NCBI GenBank assembly: GCA_009602725.1
Contig: WELB01000182.1
Coordinates: 46,698 to 62,719 of the forward strand
Reading direction: 5' to 3'
Length of the DNA stretch: 16,022 nucleotides
Source: Spirogloea muscicola
Taxonomy: Eukaryota; Streptophyta; Zygnematophyceae; Spirogloeales; Spirogloeaceae
The notes under the pieces were generated by a model. The model saw only the letters and a list, made by a program, of their open reading frames with translations, had not been told where the DNA came from and did not search any database. Of the stretch, positions 6,953 to 16,022 are shown piece by piece. A program made the position numbers and the translations under genes. Within the stretch, counting starts at the first letter, position 1; each line of letters opens with the position of its first letter.

Positions 6953-9900
6953 TTAAATTTGGCTGCCTTCTTTCCAGATCTGCTCCAGAGGCAGCAAGTT
7001 GAAGACGATCAGCTTGCTTGCACCAAGGGCCAGGTCAGCTCTCGACTGAGGTGCTAATGCTGCTGATGCGACGTGCTTAGCAGTAACTTTTAAAACTGGG
7101 GTTGATCTACTAAATGCCGCCTAAAAGCGCGCGGCGCCCTGACCTTGACAGTGCCATCAGTGGTGGCAGCACATAGCAGGCCATTGTGGTGCAGCAGGGC
7201 GGTCAAAACATGGTCGGGCATCTCAGTGACATAGGCTTGTTCAAGAAAGAGCTCATCGACCAAGTGCCAGGCCTGCACAATACAGAAGCCAGGGTGGACA
7301 CATCAATCAGGTGATCAAGAAAGCTGGAAAGGCTGGTCTGATCTCGACGGAGCGAAAGACTGTATCTCAGGCCAGATTGCAGCTAATGAGTGTCTCAGAC
7401 GAAGGATCAATTGGTGCTGTGTGTTGGCAAGATGCTCTTACGCTAATGAGTTATGGAGCCTTGATATACTTGCAACTAACATAAGAAGAACTTGGTACGT
7501 AAACAGCCATGTGTAGCAACCGATCACAGACGTCATTTGAAACCCATCATTATTTTCTCTTGTTATCAACAAGAGTTGCTACTTTGCTATTTGCAATGGA
7601 ACTTGGCGAAGCTACTGTAATCTGTACAGTTGGGACCTTGAGCTTCTTGTCATGGCCGCAGGAGAAGAGGAGGACACTGTTTGCTGCCAATGCCAAGACC
7701 TGGCCGTCATGCGCGCTGATTGATGCCACGTGACTGTTCTCGCGCCACGCCTGCAGAAAGTGAGACAAGAGTTCTCACCATGAAGTATAACGTCGGAAAG
7801 CCCTCCAGCTGCAATCTCAAGCTTCTTGCAGGAATTTGGATGTAGGAAATCAGAATCAAGAAGTAGGCGCTAGTTCAGGAGAAGTTAGCAACTAATAGAA
7901 TATCTAAATATGCAATCTATAGCAGATGCTATGAGTAACACAAGCTCAAGTACACCAAGAATGTAACAGGGCAGTGGCAATGTAACTCCATCTTGAAACG
8001 ACAACAAACCATTAGCATTACTTAGAGAAGACCTCAAGCAATCTGTGATGCATGAGTATGTAGTGCAGCGGACCTCGATGGAGCCATCCTCTCTGGCAAC
8101 AAACAGAAGATAGTCGCCATCGTCACCATCCTTGAGCCGGAGGAGCACCTTGACGCCGACCATCAGTGGCGGTGCCTCCGGTGCAGCAGCAGCGCTGCGC
8201 AGCACCGCCAGAGGGCTGTGGTCGGCACGCCACCACAGGCGTACGTCGCCGTCCCAGCCTCCGCTGGCGAGGACCTCATGGCCAGTGCTGTTACCACGAC
8301 CGCTACCGCTGCCACTGCTGCCTGCCAGGCTTGACACGGGGCCACGGTGGCCCTCCATGACGGCGACCAGCGTGAAGTCCTGAAAGAAACGAACACAGCA
8401 GCCAAGTATCAGTGGCCAAGTACATGATGCAAGGCAATATTTGCTTAATTCCAATTTAATTATATATTTACCTGAACACTGTGGTAGTAAGTCCTGGCAT
8501 GCAAGTTGGAGTCTCTCGTGTTGCCAACTTTGTTCCTAATTTGCTTCTGTGATTGTTCTGAGCAGCATTAGCACAAAACCGTGGGTAACACATCTATGTC
8601 TCTATAGCTACCTGCAAGCTCCAGGCCTTAACAGTGCGATCGCCGCTGCCGGAGTAAAGGAGTGGCGCCTCAGTGCAGCCACCAGCAACATGGGGCAGCG
8701 CCTCGAGCGCCAGCACACCGAGGAAGCGCCAGTCGCCATGCTCCTGCCACGCCGCCAGCTCCTGGGGGCCACCGCCATCTGCCAGCGGCGGCAGTGGCGG
8801 CAGGCTCCAGACGTGCACGCTGCGAGCGTGGTCGCCGCTTGCCAGTAGCCATCGCCGGCTGTGGCCGCTGCTGCCGCCGGTCGGCACCTCAAGCGCCGCC
8901 AGCGCCGTGACTCGGCCCCCGTGTCCAGTCAAGGTGTGCAGGAGCCGGCCATCAGTGGCAGACCAAAGTCGCACGGTCTTGTCAAAGGATGCTGTCGCAA
9001 GGTAGCAGCCGCCTGGGCAGGCAAGCGACGAGAATTGTCAGCCATGTTTGCGCAAAGTAGATACACAACATACAAAGCTAATGGAAGTTGCAACATTGCA
9101 GTGTTGCCTACTAAGAATCTCAGGAGTGACAAAAGCTTGGAGTCACAAGTTGTAGATAAGTACATACAAGTCACCACATCCAGAATAACGGCCATCCTTA
9201 GAGCGTGACGGGCAAAGTACCAGCAACAACGATCGCCGTGACGGCGTCAACGTGGCCCTGCAGCGCATCCCGGTTGCCTTCAAAGGGCCCTCCGCGAGCA
9301 TCGGCAGTGCCGCAGCCACCACCGCTGCCGTCATTGCTGGTGCCGGTGACGCTGCCGCCGCCGCAGCTGAGAGTGTCAGCTGGAGGTCGCGACGCCTCAA
9401 TCTCCGCCGCTGCTGCTGCCGCCACAAGAGGCGGCCTTGGAATGTCGCGGCTGCCCATGAGGCTCTTTGGCAGTGCCACTTCTTCAGCAGCCGTCCCGCC
9501 GCTGCCGCCGAGCCGCCGGAGCGCCTCCACGAGCCTCATGAGCTCGATGTTCTTGGGCAGGCCCGCGACGCCGGCATCCGGCAGCCTGCATGCAGCCGGC
9601 CGGTGCCAGATGGCCATCAGGTGCACGGCTCACGACGCTTAGTACGGCACTCAGAGCAGCACCAGCTGGAGCCGTCCTCACCGCGTCCTTGCGCTGCACT
9701 CTGGGCAGCGCACGAGCATGCGCCGCAGCACGCTGCCGCCGTCGCCGCCACTGGTGGCCGGCCGTCCTGTCATCCAGAGCTCGAGGATACTTCACATAAT
9801 TGCTGGTGTAAGTTGGACCCTGGAACCCATCTTAAATTCCTGACCGCAGAATTCGTCATGTATAACTACAGTAGCAGGAGCAGATTTCATCACGTAATAT

Positions 9901-10111
9901 TACAGCAGCAGGAGTAAGTGGCAGACAGCACCAGCTGGAGGCAGCGTGACTTAGGCTGGCCAGACACAGAGGCCGTACCGCAGCCGTTGGCGGCAAGCCC
10001 GCGGAGGCAGCCGTCGCACACGCTGTGGCCGCAGGCAGTGAGGACGCGGGGCTCGTGGCCGTCGCCGCCGCCAAAGGGCACCAGGCACACCGCGCACTCG
10101 GGCAGGTCCAT
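6953..10111 (-). CDS. RING finger (C3HC4) plus WD40 propeller protein, probable E3 ubiquitin ligase
   Basis: Eight exons join in phase: 10111-9979, 9766-9682, 9585-9221, 9012-8612, 8379-8074, 7750-7637, 7272-7144, 7045-6953; 541 aa. The start is the ATG in GCCATGG at 10111. The RING occupies residues 6-68: C6, C9, C27, H29, C32, C35, C65, C68, a complete C3HC4 set split over exons 1-2. GLPKNIELMRL follows at about 81-91, the post-RING signature seen in several RING E3s. A Gly/Ala-rich linker leads to WD40 repeats from about residue 182: LQGHVDAVTAI, ATASFDKTVRLW, LTGHGGRVTAL, SGSGDRTVKAWSL, MEGHRGPVSSLA, LASGGWDGDVRLW, FSCGHDKKLKAW, AATTDGTVK. RING E3s pass ubiquitin from E2 to substrate; here the propeller presumably binds the substrate. 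The architecture and motif order resemble a plant RING-WD40 protein (I think Arabidopsis At1g21651; from memory). The last exon, ending KEGSQI, is the least certain; reading on from exon 7 instead would stop at 7090. Confidence 0.85.
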
Positions 10112-10812
<701 letters not shown>

Positions 10813-13800
10813 ATGGGCGTGCTGCTGTACTACAAGTACGTGCCGCTGCCGGAGCCGGCGGCGGTGGCCGAGTGGATGGCCGCGCTGTGTGCCGCCGGCG
10901 GCCTTGTCGGCCGCGTCCGTGTCGCGCACGAGGGCGTCAACGTCACCGTGAGCTGCTGCCCGCTCTGCCGCTCTCGGTAGCGCCATGGCCTCATCGTCGG
11001 CCTTGCTACTGTCCTGAACCTCAATTTTGTGATCATGCAAGCCACATTTGAGATCATGAACCCTCAAGGATGGTGGTAACCCACTTGTGTCACTATTAAC
11101 GACCTCTGGATGTAATCTGTACATCATTAGACGTGCTTGCCGTTGTACTAGCCATTTTGAGTTCAGTTTCTGGAAGTTAGTCACAGTTTACCTGGTAATT
11201 TGCCTCTCCATGAATATACCAAGTTAAGTGAAGTACTATGAAGCTCTCAGGCTGCCTGACCCTGCCATGCGTAAGCTCGTGCCTCCAGGTTGGCGGCGCA
11301 CTCTGCGACCTGGAGGCGCACGCGGAGTCAGTGAGCGCCCACCCGCTGCTGGCCGGCGCCGACTTCAAGTTTGGGCTGTGCCTCGCTGGGGACAGCAAGT
11401 GTAGCGGTGGCGACAGCAGCAACGCCCGCAGCGACTTTGCCGACCTCTCGGTCCGCATCGTCAAGGTGGGCTCCTCGGCGGCACTGTCCAGGCAGCGCAA
11501 AAGCTGTAGATGCCATTGTGATCATGATCAGGGGTTAGGTTTAAGGGTTTAGGTTTTACGGACTTAGGATTGGGGTTTAGGTGTTAGGTCTAGTAAACCC
11601 AAATGTACGGGGTTTAGCTAATAAATTTGTACCCTGCATTGCAGGAGATCGTGACGCTGGGCCCAGCAGGCCATGTCGCTGGCGCTGTGCCAGGCCGCCA
11701 TGTCTCGCCGCAGGAGCTCCATGGCCTCCTCGAGGCCGCTGCTGACCCCAGCAGCTCGCCGGTGATTCTCCTGGACGCCCGCAACGCGTACGAGTCGTGC
11801 ATCGGGCGCTTCACGCCGCCGCCCGGGGCTGCCGCGCCCCGAGTCCTCGTCCCGGCCATCCGGCAGTTCTCTGAGCTGCCGGCCTGGATCGACGCCAACG
11901 CACATCAACTCCGCGGCAAGCTTATCGTCATGTCAGCATACTTTCAAACCAGTCTGACTGCTCACAGTCACCTTATCCCGTACCCAACTTGCTCTTGACC
12001 TCAAGCTAACTCTGCGTGTTCTTGAGCAAAACGTAGGGCTAAAACCACAACCATTCTATGTTCCTGTGATTTACTCACATCTTAAGGTCTGACAACGATG
12101 GTCGTATTCACACAGCACTGCTCTTCTAAGCTCTTCTTAATATTTGCCTGCATTGTCACATTCGTAAGAGGCAAAGTGCTGCACTCTTAATTGGTGGCCT
12201 TCACCTGTCTGTGTTGTAGTGGTCGGCACTGAGAGAGCATGTAGCTCGAGGCCCTGGCGTGCTTATGGCGTGCTTATGGGTGCATGATGGCGTCTCCTGA
12301 ATCTACAGGTACTGCACGGGCGGCGTGCGGTGCGAGCGGGCATCCGCATACGTGCGCCGCAAAGGAGACGGCTTTCAGGACGTGCTGCAGGTCAGTGTCA
12401 TGCTTCTCTGTATGCATTCCCCTGCCAACACTTCCACTATCTGCCGCCTCGGCCGCTAGTGTATTCTGAGAGCAGTGCTGATGGCAGCAGCGGCGGCAGC
12501 GGTGATGATGGCGGCTGTGGCAGCTCTCTGGAGGCATCCACCGCTACCTGGAGACGTATGCAGACGGCGGCTACTTCTCCGGCAAGAACTTTGTCTTTGA
12601 CCACAGGTGCCGGCCGACAGCTTATGCATTTTTAGAGCCTTGACGTGCGATTTGACATCATAAGTGAAATCTATTGAAAACTCATTCCAAAGGCAGACCC
12701 TTGTGTTATACCAAATATACCTCGAGGTGTGACTCTCATGATGAAGGACTTACTTTTCGAGATTTCCAACACACATTACGTGGAATATAATCAACAAGTA
12801 ATGGCCTGCTATTCTCTCCAACCTCCTCGCAAGTTAGCTGGGCGTACCATTGGATGGTCAATAATTCTGGTGGCGCCCCCCATCTCATGCTGGCAGGCTG
12901 GCGGTGGCGAGCGGCTGCTTAGCAGTAGTCGGCACCTGCCTTGCTTGCGGTCGCCCGTGGGATGACTACAGTGCGCAGGCCCGCTGTGCTGCCTGCCGCA
13001 TGCTCGTACTCATCTGCGACCAGTGCCAGGTGCAGCTTTGACCCTTCCAACTACTCAAAATCGAGTATGGCTTGATCAGTTTATTCTTAAACAGCTAATC
13101 ACTTTGTTACGTCTGATTGTTACCGGAATCCTGAGATTGCTACCTTTAGTGACTGTGTCAAAACCCTGGACAAAACCATGGCAGCTGGAGGGGGGGGGGG
13201 CTGGCCAAGAGGGAGGAGCAGGGAGCCGCTTGTGCGAGCTGTGTCGTGGTCGCCATCGCCAGCCGCCTGTTGTGGTTAAGGAGCAGGGCAGGCGCTGCAT
13301 TGCCGAGGCTGTCCATGAGGACGTCGGCGGCAGCGGCGGTCGGCGGCGTCTACGGATCCTGTGCCTGCACGGCTTCCGGCAGAGTGCGGCATCCTTCCGG
13401 GGCCGCACTGCGGCGCTGGCCAAGCGCCTCCGCGGCGTCGCGGAGCTCGTGTACGTCAACGCGCCGCACGCCGTCCAGCCTGCCACTAGCGGCACAGCGG
13501 CAGGAGCTAAGCTGCGCTACACGTGGCTTACGGGGACCCATGATGGCAGTGAAGCGGCGGCGCAGACCAACAGCTGGGCGACCTCGATGGCAGCGCTGCA
13601 ACGTGAGCTGACCGACCGCGGCCCATATGACGGCCTCCTCGGTTTCTCTCAGGGGGCTGCGGTCGCAACGCTCATGGCGGCTGCCGTGCACTCGTCGCAG
13701 CCCAGAGATGAAACTGAGGTGCCGCTGTTCCGCTTCGTCATCCTCTGCTCGGGCTACTTGCCGCCTCCGCTGCTCGCTCCTGCATCCGCCTTGACGGCCG

Positions 13801-14015
13801 GCCGCGTCCGTTGCCCATCACTGCACATCTTCGGCGCAAGCGGCGGCGACAAGCACGTCGCAGCAGCCGAGAGCCTCGCCCTCGTCGAGTATTTTGCCAG
13901 CGAGAGCCGCACGGTCGTGGCACATGATTGTGGCCACATTATCCCAGCAGGCAAGGACTTTGTCGACCAGTATGCAGATTTCCTGCGGCCGTTCCTAGCC
14001 ACGCACCCAACTTGA
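10813..14015 (+). CDS. TrhO-type rhodanese / zinc-ribbon / FSH serine hydrolase fusion (STR6-like)
   Basis: Seven exons join in phase: 10813-10947, 11289-11465, 11645-11931, 12309-12390, 12524-12606, 12897-13029, 13185-14015; 575 aa. N-terminal domain (1 to about 110): GVLLYYKYV, LVGRVRV, EGVNVTVGG, the TrhO/UPF0176 fold. Rhodanese domain (about 125-255): LLDARNAYE, then YCTGGVRCER with probable catalytic Cys208, then SGGIHRYLE and FVFDHR. Four CxxC pairs follow (269/272, 285/288, 295/298, 316/319), probably binding zinc. FSH alpha/beta hydrolase (about 355-575): LHGFRQSAASF, nucleophile Ser454 in GFSQGAA, probable Asp521 (SGGDKHV) and His550 (HDCGHIIP). Bacterial TrhO makes 5-hydroxyuridine in tRNA; FSH proteins hydrolyse esters. 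Length and order match Arabidopsis rhodanese-like protein 6 (At1g09280, about 580 aa, from memory). The start at 10813 fits family N-termini; an in-frame ATG at 10585 would add 76 low-complexity residues. The eukaryotic substrate is not known to me. Confidence 0.9.
11530..11624 (+). repeat. Interstitial telomere-like repeats in an intron
   Basis: Within intron 2 of the rhodanese-FSH gene (11466-11644), degenerate TTTAGGG-like units occur at high density: GGGTTAGGTTTAAGGGTTTAGG, then TTAGGATTGGGGTTTAGG, GTGTTAGG and GGGGTTTAG. The orientation is uniform (G-rich on the + strand). The right end lies about 20 nt before the splice acceptor at 11643-11644. Confidence 0.7.
12255..12276. repeat. 11-bp tandem duplication before an acceptor
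   Basis: Two copies of TGGCGTGCTTA lie at 12255-12265 and 12266-12276, in intron 3 of the rhodanese-FSH gene about 32 nt before its acceptor, the distance at which branch points usually lie. Whether either copy serves as one cannot be told. Confidence 0.75.
13190..13200 (+). repeat. G11 homopolymer at the start of the last rhodanese-FSH exon
   Basis: Eleven G residues begin five nt after the acceptor GGCAG (13181-13184). If that acceptor is used, the run is coding (Gly-rich) and one-base slippage would shift the whole hydrolase domain. A second AG at 13210-13211 is also in phase 0 and would leave the run in the intron, removing nine residues. Confidence 0.85.
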
Positions 14016-14591
14016 TGTAAGCCAGATTCAGCTCCAGGTGTTAGGCTCAGAGGGTATAGGTGTCAAGATTTACTTGTAGAGTTGCGTGTTGTGGATAAGC
14101 TGCCATATTGGCGGATGCTGGACCTTTGCTCAGCCTGTTCAAGAGGCTTCCACAACAATTCCAATCGTCCAGCAATGGATGGATTCAAGATCCACTCCAG
14201 CGTGTGGGGTGTAGGAAATGGGTATGAGTTTCAAGGCTGAAGTACTTGTCAGACGTGTGGCTTTGAGTCCTGAGCCTCCAACAGAGTCTTCCATCGCCAT
14301 ACAATTTCACAAGAGAATCCTAAGGCAACGTGATGTAAAGCCCTGCTGTTTCCTGTTTAGACCTGCCATTCTTGAGGTTGACCTCTATTTATTGGCTCGC
14401 ATAAGCTGCATCAGTCAGGTGGCTTGGTGTTGCAACAGGTTGGAATCTGACAGTTGTAAGGTAGAGGTTGGTTCAAACTGCTGGGCTGTGGACTCTAGTG
14501 CTTACTTGGAAAAGTGGTCGATAAGTCAATTGGATGGCATATAGTGACATATAAGCGCGTGTGATGACAAAACCATTGAGACAGTAGCTGA
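14016..14591. other. Intergenic stretch after the rhodanese-FSH gene
   Basis: About 575 bases with no coding signal that I trust. It must contain the 3' UTR of the rhodanese-FSH gene. TGTAA, the poly(A) signal of many chlorophytes, occurs right after the stop at 14016-14020, which is probably too early to be the working signal. Confidence 0.5.
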
Positions 14592-14703
14592 ATGAATGGG
14601 TCCACGACGTCGTCTGAGTTCCGCGCTGTGGCGGCGAACGAGGCAAACAATGAGCGGCGGGAGCTCGTGCCGCTGGCCCTACAGCCTAACAAAAGCAGGA
14701 GAG
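14592..14703 (+). CDS. Possible first coding exon of an unidentified gene
   Basis: An ATG at 14592 opens 37 codons, mostly G/C-ending, up to a near-consensus donor (AGAG|GTAAGTG). The peptide starts MNGSTTSSEFRAVAAN and ends ELVPLALQPNKSRR; it is polar and unrecognised. The difficulty is position: 61 nt further right lies the stop of a - strand gene whose exons look better, so a + strand gene would overlap it antisense. Conversely, a - strand acceptor-like stretch (CCTGCTTTTGTTAG) lies over the same place. It could be a real exon with distant partners, or chance. Confidence 0.3.
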
Positions 14704-14763
14704 GTAAGTGTGACTGGGCGGCACGCCGCCCACTTGGTCGCAAGGCATGTTCATAGCTGGAAG

Positions 14764-16022
14764 TCAGTCATGCATGCCAGCGGGCCAATGGTGGCCGGCG
14801 GGGGCCGCCTGGAGCATTGCCGAGGCCGTGCACGTCCGGTGCTTGCCAAAGCTCAGCAGGAACACCTGGTACTTGACACTGCTGCAGCTGCAAGAGATGA
14901 GGAGGAGGGAGAGAGCAGAAGGGAAGAGGGGGAGGAGGGAGGAAGCAGCAAAGGAGAGTTCAGCAAGTGACCAATCAAGGCGACCATGTGGTCCACGCCA
15001 AATTGGTCATGGAATTGGTCATGGACTTGGTCATGGCAGAGTGTTAGCTTACGTTATAGTTAGCTTAACGTTAGCTTGGGCGACCAAGAGCAGCACAAGA
15101 GCAGCCGGCAAACCTGTTGACTGCCGTGAATGTCTTGATGTACTTGCGCGTCTTGCCCTTCTTTGTCGCGGTAGGCGGGAACGCGGACACGGTGCTGCCC
15201 ACGAGGTTGACGAGCTGGCAGTGCTTCGGAAAATTGGTCATTGTGGGCTTCAAAGCCTGCAATGTTGTGGGTAGCACGTCAGTCAAGGCTCAGGATATGC
15301 TGAAGCGGTGGCTTAGAAGCTGCGAGGGGGAGAGAGAGGCGACGTGGAGTGTATATAGATGGAGTGGAGTGTGAGATGGAAGGCGGAAGAGAGAGTCGAA
15401 GGATTGAGAGGTTTGGGGTCAAGAGAAGCGAGAGGAGGGAAATTGAGGTGAGCAAGGAGCGGGAGCAAGAGCGAGACAGAGGAAGCAGGTGAGGAGAGGA
15501 GGGAGAGGAAGCAGGTGAGGAGAGGAGGGAGAGAAGCGAGAGGGAGGAAGGCTGAGGAGAAAGAAGGAGAAAGCGAGAGAGCGAGACAGGGACAGGAAGC
15601 AGGCCAGGAGAGGAGGGACTCAGCAGTGAAGGATTTAGGAGAGGGAGAAGAGGGACAGGACAAAGGGGGTGACAGTGGGGGAGGAGGGAGGGGAGGAGGG
15701 AGGTGGGGGCTAAGGGAAGGTGAAGAGATGGGGTTTATTGGAGTAAGGAGCTACAACAGTAATAAGAGGTACAGAGAGATGGAGGGAGGGAGGAGGGGTG
15801 ACACACCCCAGACTGGGTGAGCGCGATGTACGGTCCGCCCCAGCCGTTCTCGACGGTGACGGAGCCGCGGATGTTGACCGACACGATGACGCCCGCCGCG
15901 GAGCACTTGACTGAGACGGCGGTGATGGCCGGCGCGCCGCCGTGAAGCTGCGGGTGGTGGCCGACGACCCGCGGTGGGGGAGGAGGCGCCGCTGGCGGCG
16001 GAAGGCGAGGCGGCGGCGGCGG
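14764..16022 (-). CDS. Proline-rich, probably extracellular protein, 3' part (partial gene)
   Basis: Three - strand exons join in phase: 16022-15807 (continuing off the window), 15256-15114, and 14887-14764 ending in TGA; 160 residues visible. The first part is proline-rich (PPPPPRLPPPAAPPPPP), a spacer typical of hydroxyproline-rich wall glycoproteins of plants and green algae. It is followed by alternating hydrophobic residues suggesting beta strands (AVSVKCSAAGVIVSVNIRG, GSVTVENGWGGPYIAL). The second exon has KHCQLVNLVGSTVSAF and a basic KKGKTRKYIK. The last has VKYQVFLLSFGKHRTC and a short His/Pro tail. Cysteines are few and could pair. Nearly all codons end in G or C, and the last acceptor has an outstanding pyrimidine tract. 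I do not recognise the domain; a wall or matrix role is inferred only from the proline spacer. The signal peptide would lie outside the window. The donor at 15113-15112 (GTTTGC) is weak. Confidence 0.55.
14879..14890 (-). other. Triple AG acceptor, all in the same frame
   Basis: On the - strand the sequence reads CAGCTGCAGCAG after a tract of about 35 mostly C/T bases. The three AGs give exon starts at 14887, 14881 and 14878, each keeping the frame and adding or removing one to three residues (Cys/Ser). This is a tandem-acceptor arrangement that permits variants. Confidence 0.55.
15003..15038. repeat. Three 12-bp tandem units TTGGTCATGGNN
   Basis: Units lie at 15003-15014, 15015-15026 and 15027-15038, differing only in the last two bases. 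They are followed by repeated GTTAGCTTA-like words to about 15078. All lie in the intron between the last two exons of the - strand proline-rich gene. Confidence 0.9.
15325..15799. repeat. Long polypurine/polypyrimidine tract within an intron
   Basis: For about 475 nt the + strand is overwhelmingly A and G with few interruptions, so the - strand (the transcribed sense here) is C/T-rich. It lies within the 550-nt intron 15257-15806 of the - strand gene. A clean 26-bp tandem duplication lies inside. Confidence 0.9.
15481..15618. repeat. 26-bp repeat: two perfect tandem copies and one diverged copy
   Basis: Units at 15481-15506 and 15507-15532 are identical (GGAAGCAGGTGAGGAGAGGA followed by GGGAGA). 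A diverged copy begins at 15595 with GGAAGCAGGCCAGGAGAGGA. All lie inside the polypurine tract. Confidence 0.9.

Noticed and set aside
14495-14743. 82-codon - strand open frame with a leucine run at the start
   Set aside because: It resembles a signal peptide, but the leucines come from a pyrimidine tract and the remaining codons show no bias. It was kept only as part of the strand-conflict finding.

Overview
This is a stretch of eukaryotic nuclear DNA, most likely from a green alga (Viridiplantae, probably a chlorophyte). Four observations point there. Every convincing gene is split by GT-AG introns of about 100-380 nt. The exons use almost only G or C at wobble positions while the introns are mixed. 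Degenerate plant-type telomere units (TTTAGGG-like) lie inside the window. Two of the genes have domain architectures I know from plants and algae. No bacterial, plasmid, phage or CRISPR feature is visible. The organism assignment is inference; species cannot be read from the sequence.

Layout, left to right. (1) 42-551, + strand: the last two exons of an Arf-family small GTPase, entering from outside the window behind a C26 tract. (2) 552-1543: no gene, with a 63-bp tandem duplication. (3) 1544-1902, - strand: a basic, helix-rich exon of unknown function. (4) 2481-4824, - strand: a small membrane protein ORF followed 2 nt later by a Nudix hydrolase gene whose five exons join in frame. (5) 4825-6952: about 2.1 kb with no convincing gene. 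(6) 6953-10111, - strand: an eight-exon gene for a RING finger plus WD40 propeller protein (541 aa), probably an E3 ubiquitin ligase. (7) 10112-10812: a divergent promoter region containing (GA)85. (8) 10813-14015, + strand: a seven-exon gene for a 575-aa fusion of a TrhO/UPF0176-type rhodanese, a cysteine-rich zinc-ribbon-like segment and an FSH-type serine hydrolase, the architecture of Arabidopsis rhodanese-like protein 6. (9) 14592-14703, + strand: a possible orphan first exon. (10) 14764-16022, - strand: the 3' part of a gene for a proline-rich, probably extracellular protein, with a roughly 475-nt polypurine/polypyrimidine intron.

Exon models were assembled by hand from open frames, GT/AG boundaries and phase. 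The RING-WD40, rhodanese-FSH and Nudix core models keep phase at every junction, which is strong internal support. No functional pathway linking all the genes is evident. The clearest arrangement is the head-to-head RING-WD40 / rhodanese-FSH pair sharing one promoter region. The most novel-looking points are the 2-nt spaced membrane-protein/Nudix pair (a dicistronic mRNA or a 62-nt intron) and the dinucleotide array in the shared promoter.
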